From Bin55 sp965203735 (lineage in GTDB: Bacteria > Pseudomonadota > Gammaproteobacteria > Pseudomonadales > Azotimanducaceae), in the NCBI GenBank assembly GCA_965203735.1, contig OZ241909.1, forward strand, positions 1,674,001 through 1,738,000: a DNA stretch of 64,000 nucleotides. Direction: 5' to 3'. The notes below the pieces were generated by a model. It was not told the DNA's origin and ran no database searches. It saw only the letters and a program-made list of their open reading frames with translations. A program made the position numbers and the translations under genes. Shown one piece after another: positions 7,699 to 17,351 of this stretch. The first letter of the stretch is position 1; each line of letters starts with the position of its first letter.

Positions 7699-10545
7699 AT
7701 GGCTGAGTCTTTCCTGCAGCGGATGGAATCCAGTTCGCATCTGGATGGAAGTAGCGCTGTATATCTCGAAATGATGTATGAGAAGTTCTTAGCAGACGCG
7801 AACTCGGTACCAGAGGAGTGGCGAGAATACTTCAGCACTCTTCCGTACACCGATGCCAAGACAATAGAGATTCCCCACAGTTCGATCATCAATCACTTTG
7901 AGCGACTCGGCAGGAATCGACTCAAGGCACAACCCGAACGCGTCAGTACGGACATCATGTCCGAACATGAGCGTAAGCAGATCCAAGTAATGGAATTGAT
8001 CGATGCCTACCGTGCCCGTGGACATCGAAAGGCAAAGGTCGATCCCCTCGGAAAATGGAAACTAGATCAAGCTCCCGATCTTCAATTGGACTTTCACAGT
8101 TTGAGTCCAGCCGATCTAAATACGGTGTTTCGGACCGGATCGTCAGATTTGTTCGAGGACGACGGGCGACCCCTGCACGAAATTATTTCCGCTCTGGAGG
8201 AAACCTACTGTAGCTCAATTGGTGCGGAGTATGTGTATGTGACGACAGCGCAAGAGCGGAGGTGGATACGCAGTCGATTGGAGTCTGTTCACTCGCACAT
8301 GAAATTTGAAAGGGATCACAAGCGACGGATCCTCGAACGTCTCACCGCTGCGGAAGGATTGGAGAGGTATCTCCACACCCGATATCCCGGAACTAAACGA
8401 TTCGGCTTAGAAGGAGCAGAGAGCCTCATTCCGCTACTGCACGAGATTACGCAACGTGCGGGCATGTGGCAGGTACGGGAAATGGTCATCGGAATGGCTC
8501 ATCGAGGTCGATTGAACGTACTTGTGAACATTTTGGGCAAGGAGACTGAGGATATCTTCGAAGAATTCGAAGGAACGGCTCCCGAGGTGTCGGCGACCGG
8601 AGACGTCAAGTATCACATGGGATTCTCGTCAAACTTGGACAGCGTGGGCAAGCAAATTCACTTGGCGCTGGCGTTCAATCCCTCGCACCTCGAAATTGTC
8701 GGACCAGTGGTGGAAGGATCGGTTCGGGCGAGACAGGATCGACGCAAGGACAGAGCGGGTGTGGAGGTCACGCCAATCTTGATTCACGGCGATGCGGCAA
8801 TTGCGGGACAAGGTGTAGTGATGGAGACCTTTCAAATGTCCCAGACTCGAGGCTTCTATACAGGTGGAACGATCCACATCATCATCAATAACCAAATTGG
8901 TTTCACAACGAGTCTAAGAGAGGACGCGCGATCTACCGAATACTGTAGCGAAGTCGCAAAAATCATGCGTGCTCCCATATTTCATGTCAATGCAGACGAT
9001 CCCGAGGCTGTAGTCGCTATCGCACAGCTTGCGATGGACTATCGTGTCGGTTTTGGCAAAGATTTTGTCATTGATCTCGTGTGTTATCGGCGGCGTGGTC
9101 ACAACGAAGCCGAAGATCCCATGAAGACCCAACCTCTGATGTATCAGCAGATCCGCCAGCACCCAACCACAAGGACGATCTACGCGGAGCGCTTAGCACA
9201 GGAAGGAGTCGTATCGAAGCAAGAATCTGACCAGTGGGTGTCGAGTTTTCGGGATCGACTCGACCGAGGCGAGACTGTAGCGCTTTCCGTAGTAACAGAA
9301 CCCGACCAGTCAATGTTTGTGGACTGGAAACCGTACTTGGGTCATGACTGGGATGCTCCCGGAGACACCAAGATCCCTATCGCAAGACTACAGCAAGTAA
9401 TGCAGCGAGCCAATGCAGTTCCGGTGGGAATCAGATTGCACAAGCAGGTGGAAGGTATCTACGTGGACCGACGGCGCATGGCGGCTGGAGGTCAGGCGGC
9501 CAACTGGGGATTCGCAGAAATGGCCGCATATGCAACTCTATTGGACGAAGGATTCGATGTTCGAATTACTGGGCAGGACGTGGGAGTTGGAACGTTTTCA
9601 CATCGTCACGCGTGTATCTACTGCCAGAAGACGGGAGAGCAAGTCATTCCGCTGCAACTTGCGTTCGATGAACGCAAGTTCGATATCTACGATTCCCTTC
9701 TTTCCGAGGAAGGAGTCTTGGCCTTCGAGTATGGATATGCGACAACCTCTCCTACGACATTGGTGATTTGGGAGGCACAGTTTGGAGACTTTGCCAACGG
9801 TGCACAGGTGGTCATCGACCAGTTTGTATCTAGCGGCGAAGCCAAATGGGGTCGAGCATGCGGACTCGTTATGCTTCTTCCTCACGGATTCGAAGGTGCG
9901 GGTCCTGAGCACTCATCGGCGCGGCTAGAGCGTTACTTGCAACTCTGTGCACAGCACAACATGCAAGTTTGCGTTCCTTCGACTCCTGCACAGATGTTCC
10001 ACATGTTGCGAAGACAAATGATTCGTCCCATGCGACGTCCTCTGATTGCGTTGACCCCCAAGAGTTTGCTTCGACACAAAGTTGCGGTTTCCTCGCTGGA
10101 CGAATTGGCAGACGGTCGATTTCAAAATGTGATTGGCGAAATCGACGATTTAGATCCCAGTCGAGTAGAGCGTTTAGTGCTGTGTGCTGGAAAGGTGTAC
10201 TACGACTTGCTTGAACGTCGCAGGAACGACAACGCTCAGGATGTAGCAATTGTCAGAATGGAACAGTTGTATCCATTCCCACGGGATGAATTGGCAAGAG
10301 TGATTCAACGCTACGAGAATCTGCAGCAAATGGTTTGGTGTCAAGAAGAACCCCAGAATCAAGGGGCTTGGTACTCCAGTCGACATCACCTGGTCCGAGT
10401 TCGCGACGAACAACGACCCCACCTTGAATTGATCTACGCCGGTCGGAAACCCTATGCGGCGCCTGCAGTTGGTCTGGCATCGAGGCATGTACGGCAACAA
10501 ACCGAGATCGTAGAAGAAGCTCTATTCGGTATTACGGAAGATTGA
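7699..10545 (+). CDS. sucA: 2-oxoglutarate dehydrogenase E1 component
   Basis: This thiamine-diphosphate enzyme decarboxylates 2-oxoglutarate and passes succinyl to the lipoyl arm of SucB. The 948-residue length fits the family. It shows the N-terminal E2-binding helix (SAVYLEMMYEKFLADANSVP), MAHRGRLNVLVN, GDAAIAGQGVVMET and the C-terminal transketolase-like segment. The ATG at 7699 is preferred over the TTG at 7693 because CGGAG lies nine bases before it. It is followed directly by sucB. Confidence 0.97.
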   Translation: MAESFLQRMESSSHLDGSSAVYLEMMYEKFLADANSVPEEWREYFSTLPYTDAKTIEIPHSSIINHFERLGRNRLKAQPERVSTDIMSEHERKQIQVMELIDAYRARGHRKAKVDPLGKWKLDQAPDLQLDFHSLSPADLNTVFRTGSSDLFEDDGRPLHEIISALEETYCSSIGAEYVYVTTAQERRWIRSRLESVHSHMKFERDHKRRILERLTAAEGLERYLHTRYPGTKRFGLEGAESLIPLLHEITQRAGMWQVREMVIGMAHRGRLNVLVNILGKETEDIFEEFEGTAPEVSATGDVKYHMGFSSNLDSVGKQIHLALAFNPSHLEIVGPVVEGSVRARQDRRKDRAGVEVTPILIHGDAAIAGQGVVMETFQMSQTRGFYTGGTIHIIINNQIGFTTSLREDARSTEYCSEVAKIMRAPIFHVNADDPEAVVAIAQLAMDYRVGFGKDFVIDLVCYRRRGHNEAEDPMKTQPLMYQQIRQHPTTRTIYAERLAQEGVVSKQESDQWVSSFRDRLDRGETVALSVVTEPDQSMFVDWKPYLGHDWDAPGDTKIPIARLQQVMQRANAVPVGIRLHKQVEGIYVDRRRMAAGGQAANWGFAEMAAYATLLDEGFDVRITGQDVGVGTFSHRHACIYCQKTGEQVIPLQLAFDERKFDIYDSLLSEEGVLAFEYGYATTSPTTLVIWEAQFGDFANGAQVVIDQFVSSGEAKWGRACGLVMLLPHGFEGAGPEHSSARLERYLQLCAQHNMQVCVPSTPAQMFHMLRRQMIRPMRRPLIALTPKSLLRHKVAVSSLDELADGRFQNVIGEIDDLDPSRVERLVLCAGKVYYDLLERRRNDNAQDVAIVRMEQLYPFPRDELARVIQRYENLQQMVWCQEEPQNQGAWYSSRHHLVRVRDEQRPHLELIYAGRKPYAAPAVGLASRHVRQQTEIVEEALFGITED

Positions 10546-10546
10546 A

Positions 10547-11764
10547 GTGACGATCCAAATTTCAGTTCCAGCCTTTCCCGAGTCCATATCTGAGGGTGAG
10601 TTGTCGAAGTGGTACAAGAACGTCGGCGACTATGTTGAACGCGATGCGTTGCTCGTCGATGTTGAGACCGAAAAGACAACCCTTGAGATTCCGTGTCCCG
10701 TTTCGGGAATTCTCGTGAAGATTCTTAAGGAAGAGGGCACTACGGTTGAGGGTAAGGAAATCATTGCGGAAATCGAAGAAGGTTTACGCCCGACTGTTAG
10801 TGAATCAACTGAGGAAGTTCAAGATGCGTCGTCAAGTGAAGTGGATTCTGAGGAGCGAGAAATTGTCGCCTCGCCCTCGGCAAGAAGACTAGCTCTAGAA
10901 AGTGGCATCGGTTTGTCCTCCATTGTTGGTACAGGACGCGGGGGAATGATTACTCGTGACGATGTCGCGGCTGCCGTTCGAACGGAACGAGCGACCACAG
11001 ATCAGCCGGTACAGGCAGATGAAGTGGATGATCGCGAGGATACTCCCACCGATACAGGTGAACGGGTCGAACGGCGCGTACCTATGACACGTCTACGGGC
11101 AACCATTGCAAACAGATTGGTAGAAGCACAACACAATGCGGCCATGCTGACTACGTTTAACGAAGTCGACATGGATCCAATCATGCGTATGCGACGACAG
11201 TACCAGGATGAATTCCAAGCAGCACACAACGGAACTCGACTTGGATTCATGAGTTTCTTTGTCCGAGCTTCTGTAGAAGCGCTTAAGCGATTTCCGCTAG
11301 TTAACGCTTCGATTGATGGATCTGAAATCGTCTACCACGGTTTCTACGACATAGGAGTGGCTGTTAGTACGGATCGTGGACTGGTGGTACCCATCGTCAG
11401 AGACGCCGACGCACTTGGGATGGCTCAGATAGAGGATCAGATATCTGCGTACGGCGAGAAAGCTCGATCCGGGAAACTTGCTATCGAGGATATGCAAGGG
11501 GGAACGTTTACGATTTCAAACGGCGGCGTATTTGGTTCATTGCTCTCAACACCCATATTGAATCCGCCACAAACGGCGATTTTGGGCATGCACAAAATAG
11601 AAGAGAGACCAGTTGTAGTGGACGGAGAGATAGTGGCCCGTCCCATGATGTATCTTGCTCTATCCTACGATCACAGACTGATCGACGGTCGGGAAGCCGT
11701 ACGATTTCTAGTCGCCATAAAGGGTATGCTGGAAGACCCCGCTCGAATACTGTTAGAGCTTTAG
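10547..11764 (+). CDS. sucB: Dihydrolipoyllysine succinyltransferase (E2 of 2-oxoglutarate dehydrogenase)
   Basis: This is the core of the 2-oxoglutarate dehydrogenase complex. Of 405 residues, about 1-76 are the lipoyl domain with lipoyl Lys43 in DVETEKTTLE. An acidic linker leads to the E3-binding domain at ~108-145 (ASPSARRLALESG ... GRGGMITRDDV). The catalytic domain ends with SYDHRLIDGREA, where His376 and Asp380 are the acyltransferase pair. The start is GTG at 10547, one base after the sucA stop. Confidence 0.97.
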   Translation: MTIQISVPAFPESISEGELSKWYKNVGDYVERDALLVDVETEKTTLEIPCPVSGILVKILKEEGTTVEGKEIIAEIEEGLRPTVSESTEEVQDASSSEVDSEEREIVASPSARRLALESGIGLSSIVGTGRGGMITRDDVAAAVRTERATTDQPVQADEVDDREDTPTDTGERVERRVPMTRLRATIANRLVEAQHNAAMLTTFNEVDMDPIMRMRRQYQDEFQAAHNGTRLGFMSFFVRASVEALKRFPLVNASIDGSEIVYHGFYDIGVAVSTDRGLVVPIVRDADALGMAQIEDQISAYGEKARSGKLAIEDMQGGTFTISNGGVFGSLLSTPILNPPQTAILGMHKIEERPVVVDGEIVARPMMYLALSYDHRLIDGREAVRFLVAIKGMLEDPARILLEL

Positions 11765-11777
11765 AAATAGGAAAGTT

Positions 11778-13214
11778 ATGAGTCAGACCTCAGATGTAGT
11801 AGTAATCGGTGGGGGTCCCGCAGGTTACGCAACAGCAATTCGCTGCGCCCAGCTGGGATTTTCAGTCACCTGCGTCGACAAGTCCAAGAATGCCTCAGGA
11901 CAGCCCACGTTAGGAGGTACATGTCTCAATTGGGGTTGCATTCCATCCAAAGCTCTACTCGATGTCTCTCATCGGTACGATCAGATGTCCAAGTTGGAGA
12001 CGATGGGAATAAACACAAAGAATCCTGACATCGACATTTCGAAGATGCTCGAATACAAAGATTCGGTCGTTGACCAGTTGACGAAAGGTATTGGGCTACT
12101 GTTCGACGGAAATGGCGTGGATTTTGTTCACGGCGTCGGAAAACTCTTGGATGGACGCAAGGTCAGCGTGACTATGGACGACGACAGCGTGGACGAAATT
12201 CAAGCAAAGCACGTGATTCTCGCCCCAGGATCAACTCCTATTGAAATTCCGGCCGCGCCTTTGGACTATGAATACATAGTCGACTCTACAGGAGCATTGG
12301 AGTTCGGGACGGTACCTGAGCGACTTGGAGTGATTGGCGCGGGCATCGTTGGGCTCGAATTAGGGAGCGTTTGGGGTCGGCTTGGCTCTGACGTCGTGAT
12401 CTTGGAAGCGTTGGATGACTTTCTGCCGGCGACTGACCGGAGAATCGCGCGGGACGCCCTGCGGATCTTCAAGAAACAGGGACTAGACATACGACTAGGT
12501 GCACGAGTCACAAACTCAGAGGTGACCGACGGCACTGTGAAGGTGTCCTACCAACTCAACAACGAAGACCAAGTTCTTGAATGCGATCGATTGATTGTGG
12601 CAGTTGGCCGAAGACCTTATACCGAGGGATTGCTCGCGGACGACAGTCGGGTCAACCTGGATGAGAGGGGCTTTCTTTTCGTCAATGACTTGTGCCATAC
12701 CGATGCGCCGGATGTCTACGCAGTAGGCGATGTCGTTCGGGGTCCGATGTTGGCCCACAAGGGAATGGAAGAAGGTGTCATGGTCGCGGAACGCATAGCG
12801 GGTCAAAAGCCTGTGGTCAATTACGACACAGTTCCTTCGGTGATCTATACGCTGCCCGAGGTTGCCTGGGTCGGTCTTTCGGAAGACGAGCTCAAAGCGA
12901 ATGGCGAGGATGTAACTTCCGGCATGTTTTCGTTTGGGGCAAATGGCCGCGCAATTGCGGCGGACGAGAGCGATGGATTTGTCAAGATTATTTCGGATAC
13001 GGAGACGGACAGGATTTTGGGCATGCACATTCTCGGCGCTCAGGCTTCAGAACTCATCGCTCAAGGCGTGATTGCAATGGAATTTGGTGCAACAGCCGAG
13101 GACTTGGCTCTGACAATGTTTGCACACCCGTCGCTGTCGGAAGCTGTACACGAAGCAGCCTTGGGAGTGTCAGGAAGCGCAATACATGCTGTGGCTCGAA
13201 GGAGAAAATCCTGA
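11778..13214 (+). CDS. lpdA: Dihydrolipoyl dehydrogenase (E3)
   Basis: This enzyme reoxidises dihydrolipoyl groups with NAD. Of 478 residues, the FAD motif GGGPAG is at 11-16, the redox disulfide is Cys49-Cys54 in GGTCLNWGCIPSK, and the C-terminal dimer motif AHPSLSEAVHEA supplies the active-site His and Glu. AGGAAA lies before the ATG at a good distance. Its place between sucB and sucC suggests a dedicated E3 for 2-oxoglutarate dehydrogenase, though it may also serve pyruvate dehydrogenase. Confidence 0.97.
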   Translation: MSQTSDVVVIGGGPAGYATAIRCAQLGFSVTCVDKSKNASGQPTLGGTCLNWGCIPSKALLDVSHRYDQMSKLETMGINTKNPDIDISKMLEYKDSVVDQLTKGIGLLFDGNGVDFVHGVGKLLDGRKVSVTMDDDSVDEIQAKHVILAPGSTPIEIPAAPLDYEYIVDSTGALEFGTVPERLGVIGAGIVGLELGSVWGRLGSDVVILEALDDFLPATDRRIARDALRIFKKQGLDIRLGARVTNSEVTDGTVKVSYQLNNEDQVLECDRLIVAVGRRPYTEGLLADDSRVNLDERGFLFVNDLCHTDAPDVYAVGDVVRGPMLAHKGMEEGVMVAERIAGQKPVVNYDTVPSVIYTLPEVAWVGLSEDELKANGEDVTSGMFSFGANGRAIAADESDGFVKIISDTETDRILGMHILGAQASELIAQGVIAMEFGATAEDLALTMFAHPSLSEAVHEAALGVSGSAIHAVARRRKS

Positions 13215-13302
13215 GATTCACTGTGAGAGTCGTTTGCTCGTGAAACCCACGTTCGGTAACGCATCTCCGCTTTGCACATTCGACTTTGGAGTTGGTAGTT
13301 AA

Positions 13303-14472
13303 GTGAACCTGCATGAGTTCCAGGCAAAAGAGCTATTCCAAGAGTTCGGTCTTCCCGTTTCAAAAGGGGTTGTTGCTACCTCAGTAAAAGAGGCCGTCGA
13401 GGCCGCCAATCAATTGGGAGGAGATCGCTGGGCATGCAAGGTTCAAGTCCATGCAGGAGGACGAGGTAAGGCGGGCGGCGTCAAATTGGTTGAAGGACCT
13501 GATGGACTTCGAGAATTCGCTTCCACTTGGTTAGGTAAGAGGTTGGTTACGCACCAAACCGATCAGTTTGGACAACCCATAAACCACATTTACATTGAAG
13601 AGCTTGCCGACATCGATCGTGAGTTCTATTTGGGAATGGTCATAGATCGCTCCTCTCGTCGGGTGGTGGTGATGGCATCGACAGAAGGCGGAGTGGAAAT
13701 CGAGAAGGTCGCTGAAGAGAATCCGGAGAAAATTCTCAGAGCTCAAATCGATCCGCTTGTCGGCGCACAACCCTACCAAGGTCGAGAATTGGCATTTGGT
13801 TTGGGATTACGTGATGGTCAAGTTCGACAGTTCACAGAGGTATTTCTAGGACTTTGCCGATTGTTTCACGAACTGGACTGTTCCTTGGTCGAAATCAATC
13901 CTCTTGTCGTGACGTCAGACGGTTCTGTACATTGTCTCGATGCGAAGATCAACATCGACGGTAATGCTCTATTCCGACAGTCTCGTTTAGCAGATTTCCG
14001 CGACCCCAAACAGGAAGACGAGCGTGAGGCACAAGCTTCAGAATTTGGTTTAAGTTACGTTGCTTTGGACGGCAACATAGGCTGTATGGTCAACGGCGCA
14101 GGATTGGCGATGGGAACCATGGATCTCGTGAAGTACTACGGTGGAAATCCTGCCAATTTTCTTGATGTGGGTGGGGCAGTAAACAAGCAATCCGTTGCGG
14201 AAGCATTCAAAATCATATTGGACGACTCCGATGTCAAGGCCGTACTGATCAATATCTTCGGCGGAATCGTATCCTGTGTCGTAATTGCCGAAGGAATTGT
14301 GGAGGCCTACAAGGAAGTCGGCGTTGGCGTTCCGGTTGTAGTTCGTTTCGATGGCAATAGTGCAGCAGAGGGACGCGCATTCTTGGAGTCCAGTGGACTG
14401 GACATCATTGCATCAACGACTTTGCAAGATGCCACTCAGAAAGCTGTAGATGCTGCCGGATCAGGCTCGTGA
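13303..14472 (+). CDS. sucC: Succinyl-CoA synthetase beta subunit
   Basis: With SucD this enzyme converts succinyl-CoA to succinate while making ATP or GTP. The 389-residue protein starts MNLHEFQAKELF and carries the ATP-grasp segment KVQVHAGGRGKAGGVK. The conserved GCMVNGAGLAMGTMDLVK and GGIVSC segments are also present. The start is GTG at 13303. The stop overlaps the sucD start (GTGA), showing tight coupling. An 88-base gap separates it from lpdA with no strong terminator. Confidence 0.97.
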   Translation: MNLHEFQAKELFQEFGLPVSKGVVATSVKEAVEAANQLGGDRWACKVQVHAGGRGKAGGVKLVEGPDGLREFASTWLGKRLVTHQTDQFGQPINHIYIEELADIDREFYLGMVIDRSSRRVVVMASTEGGVEIEKVAEENPEKILRAQIDPLVGAQPYQGRELAFGLGLRDGQVRQFTEVFLGLCRLFHELDCSLVEINPLVVTSDGSVHCLDAKINIDGNALFRQSRLADFRDPKQEDEREAQASEFGLSYVALDGNIGCMVNGAGLAMGTMDLVKYYGGNPANFLDVGGAVNKQSVAEAFKIILDDSDVKAVLINIFGGIVSCVVIAEGIVEAYKEVGVGVPVVVRFDGNSAAEGRAFLESSGLDIIASTTLQDATQKAVDAAGSGS

Positions 14473-15338
14473 GCATACTGGTCGACCAAAATACGCGAGT
14501 CATCTGTCAAGGGATAACTGGATCTCAAGGCACACTGCACTCTCGGCAGGCTCTCGAGTACGGAACCCAATTAGTTGGCGGAGTAACTCCAGGTAAAGGA
14601 GGCACATCGCACTTGGGAGTGCCCGTATTTGACACTGTCCGTGAAGCTGTTGCAAGCACGGGTGCTACGGTATCGGTCATTTATGTACCGGCACGGTTCT
14701 GCTTGGACTCAATATTGGAAGCGTGCGAAGCGGGAATTGAGCTCATCGTCTGTATCACGGAAGGTGTGCCGACCCTTGACATGCTCAAAGCCAAAGCCAT
14801 TGTTGACAATGCAGGATCTCGGTTAATAGGCCCCAATTGTCCTGGCGTAATCACCCCGGGTCAGTGCAAGATCGGAATCATGCCAGGAGACATTCATGAA
14901 CCGGGTCGCATAGGCATTGTCTCCCGTTCTGGGACTCTGACCTATGAGGCAGTCAAGCAGGTTACGGATAAGGGGCTTGGCCAGTCAACTTGCGTCGGTA
15001 TAGGAGGAGATCCCATTCCGGGAACCAACTTCATCGACGTCATTCGACTGTTTGAAGAAGACAAAGGCACCGATGCGATTGTGATGGTGGGAGAAATAGG
15101 TGGTACAGCGGAAGAGGAAACTGCAGAGTACATCCGTGGATCGGGGGCTAAGCCCATAGTTGCCTATATCGCGGGTGCAACCGCCCCAAAGGGAAAACGT
15201 ATGGGACATGCAGGAGCCATAATCGCGGGAGGTAAGGGTACTGCGGCGGAAAAGTATGTAGCACTTGATCGTGCTGGCGCAGCGACAGTCCGCAACTTGG
15301 CCGGCATCGGCGACGCAATAACAGAGTGCCTTTCCTAG
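14469..15338 (+). CDS. sucD: Succinyl-CoA synthetase alpha subunit
   Basis: This subunit binds CoA and carries the phospho-histidine intermediate. The 289-residue protein shows the CoA-binding start (QGITGSQGTLHSRQALEYGT) and the active-site loop GHAGAIIAGGKGTA with the phosphorylated His. The GTG start at 14469 overlaps the sucC stop by four bases. It is the last gene of the TCA run. Confidence 0.97.
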   Translation: MSILVDQNTRVICQGITGSQGTLHSRQALEYGTQLVGGVTPGKGGTSHLGVPVFDTVREAVASTGATVSVIYVPARFCLDSILEACEAGIELIVCITEGVPTLDMLKAKAIVDNAGSRLIGPNCPGVITPGQCKIGIMPGDIHEPGRIGIVSRSGTLTYEAVKQVTDKGLGQSTCVGIGGDPIPGTNFIDVIRLFEEDKGTDAIVMVGEIGGTAEEETAEYIRGSGAKPIVAYIAGATAPKGKRMGHAGAIIAGGKGTAAEKYVALDRAGAATVRNLAGIGDAITECLS

Positions 15339-15398
15339 TTAAGCAGCCAATATCCAATCTCGCAAAAAAATAGGCGCATCGAACACAAAAATTCAAAC

Positions 15399-15427
15399 TT
15401 GAAAGATGGTGGTGGAATCGCTATTAC
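15399..15427 (+). promoter_or_regulatory. Predicted sigma-70 promoter of htpG
   Basis: TTGAAA at 15399-15404 and TATTAC at 15422-15427 are separated by 17 bases, placing transcription start ~25 bases before the htpG ATG. The -35 overlaps CTTGAA, the sigma-32 (heat-shock) -35 hexamer, but no CCCCAT-like -10 lies at the right distance. I therefore call an ordinary promoter; heat-shock control is not excluded. Confidence 0.45.
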
Positions 15428-15457
15428 TAGCGAATTGTGTCAATCATCTCGTTAGCT

Positions 15458-17341
15458 ATGACAACCGAAACTCGCGGATTTCAAACAGAAGCCAAGAAAC
15501 TTCTCCATCTCATGATCAATTCTCTGTACTCGAACAGAGAGGTCTTCCTTCGGGAGCTCATCTCGAATTCCTCGGATGCGATAGACAAACTCCGATTCGA
15601 AACACTGAACAACCCCGACCTGATTGATGGAGAGTCCGATCTCAAAATTTCCATAGATTTTGATGAAGATGCCAAGACTTTGACTGTCACGGACAACGGA
15701 ATTGGAATGACTCGCGAGGAAGTTATTCAAAACCTGGGAACCATCGCGAAGTCGGGCACAGAAGAGTTCTTCGAAAAACTCTCGGGAGACCAGAAACAAG
15801 ACGCATCATTGATTGGCCAGTTCGGAGTGGGTTTCTACAGTTCGTTCATGGTTGCGGACGAAGTAGTCGTTCTAACCCGAAAGGCAGGAACGGACGAAGG
15901 AACCAGATGGGTTTCGTCGGGCGAGGATGAATACTCCGTGGCCGACGTAGAGACGGAACGTGGAACCAGGGTAACTCTGAAACTCAAACAAGACGCAGAA
16001 GAGTTTTGCGAACGATCTTCGCTGGAGTCCGTCGTTCGAAAGTACAGCGATCACATTGCCGTACCTGTCGACATGCCCGTTGCAGACTCCGATGAGGAAA
16101 AAGACGGACGAGAAACGATCAATACCGCTAAGGCTATGTGGACTCGTTCGAGATCTGAAATTAAGGACGACGAATACAAGGAGTTCTACAAGTACATTTC
16201 TCACGACTGGGAAGATCCAGTCGCATGGAGTCACAACCGTGTGGAAGGTCGACTGGACTACACCAGTCTTCTTTACATTCCCAAACGCGCTCCGTTCGAT
16301 CTATTCAATCCCGATTCACCGCGAGGACTGAAGCTCTATGTACAACGAGTGTTCATCATGGACGAAGCGGAGACATTCCTTCCTCTCTACTTGCGATGGG
16401 TCAAAGGTGTCGTTGATTCGAGTGACTTGCCACTCAACGTTTCGCGTGAAATGTTGCAGGACAGCGAAGCTGTTAAAACGATTCGATCGGCACTTGAACG
16501 AAGAGTCTTGGATCGCTTGGAGAAACTTGCCGCAGACGATACGGAAGCCTACGAGAATTTCTGGGACGAATTTGGATCAGTCTTGAAGGAAGGTACTGTC
16601 TTCGACAATCCGAACCGAGAAGTAGTACTACGTCTGTTGCGGTTCACGACGACACAGGATGAGCCTGATCCTGAAACCGGAAGTGCGAAGCAACGCACTT
16701 CGCTAAAACAATACGTGGAGCGTGCGCCGTCTGATCAAGGGCAAATATATTATGTAGTGGGAGATAACGAGAGAGCTGCACGTAACAGTCCGCACCTAGA
16801 GGTGTTCCTGGGACAGGGCATCGAAGTTCTAGTCTTTGGCGATCCCATTGATGCTTGGATGATGTCCCACCTGACCGAGTTTGATGGGAAGAAATTTCAG
16901 GACATTACGCGAAGCGATCTGGACTTGCCCGACTCTTCGGAAAGAGAGAAAGAAGAAGAAAGCGAAGAAGCTGAAGTAGATGAACCTTTGCTCGAGAGAA
17001 TCAAGGAAGCGCTTGAGGATCAAGTAGACAGTGTCTCCAAGTCCAAACGACTTGTGGATTCTCCTGCGTGCTTAGTACTCGCAGAACACGATATGGGATT
17101 GCACATGCGGAGGATCATGGCAAGTGCGGGAAGATCGATTCCCCCGTCGAAACCCCAGTTGGAAGTGAATATGGACCATACTCTTGTCAAGCATATGGGT
17201 GAGGAAAAAGATGAAGCGAGGTTCAAGGATCTGGCACAGTTGCTGTATGAACAAGCGGCGTTTACTGATGGCTCTTACCCCATTGATGCTGGGGCGCACG
17301 TGAAGAGAGTCAATCGCCTTCTTTCGGAACTGTTGGCATAG
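15458..17341 (+). CDS. htpG: Chaperone HtpG (Hsp90 family)
   Basis: This cytoplasmic ATP-dependent chaperone has 627 residues from the ATG at 15458. A GTG start 21 bases upstream would add residues that homologues lack. The GHKL ATP-binding domain is clear: ELISNSSDAIDKLR, DNGIGMTREEV and GQFGVGFYSSF. The client-binding middle domain contains LYVQRVFIMD and LPLNVSREMLQ. The C-terminal dimer domain follows an acidic segment (EREKEEESEEAEVDE, ~residue 490-505). Confidence 0.97.
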   Translation: MTTETRGFQTEAKKLLHLMINSLYSNREVFLRELISNSSDAIDKLRFETLNNPDLIDGESDLKISIDFDEDAKTLTVTDNGIGMTREEVIQNLGTIAKSGTEEFFEKLSGDQKQDASLIGQFGVGFYSSFMVADEVVVLTRKAGTDEGTRWVSSGEDEYSVADVETERGTRVTLKLKQDAEEFCERSSLESVVRKYSDHIAVPVDMPVADSDEEKDGRETINTAKAMWTRSRSEIKDDEYKEFYKYISHDWEDPVAWSHNRVEGRLDYTSLLYIPKRAPFDLFNPDSPRGLKLYVQRVFIMDEAETFLPLYLRWVKGVVDSSDLPLNVSREMLQDSEAVKTIRSALERRVLDRLEKLAADDTEAYENFWDEFGSVLKEGTVFDNPNREVVLRLLRFTTTQDEPDPETGSAKQRTSLKQYVERAPSDQGQIYYVVGDNERAARNSPHLEVFLGQGIEVLVFGDPIDAWMMSHLTEFDGKKFQDITRSDLDLPDSSEREKEEESEEAEVDEPLLERIKEALEDQVDSVSKSKRLVDSPACLVLAEHDMGLHMRRIMASAGRSIPPSKPQLEVNMDHTLVKHMGEEKDEARFKDLAQLLYEQAAFTDGSYPIDAGAHVKRVNRLLSELLA

Positions 17342-17351
17342 GAATCGGACT

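Noticed and set aside
15398..15403. Sigma-32 heat-shock promoter for htpG
   Set aside because: CTTGAA is present but no CCCCAT-like -10 is found at 13-15 bases; an ordinary sigma-70 pair fits better.
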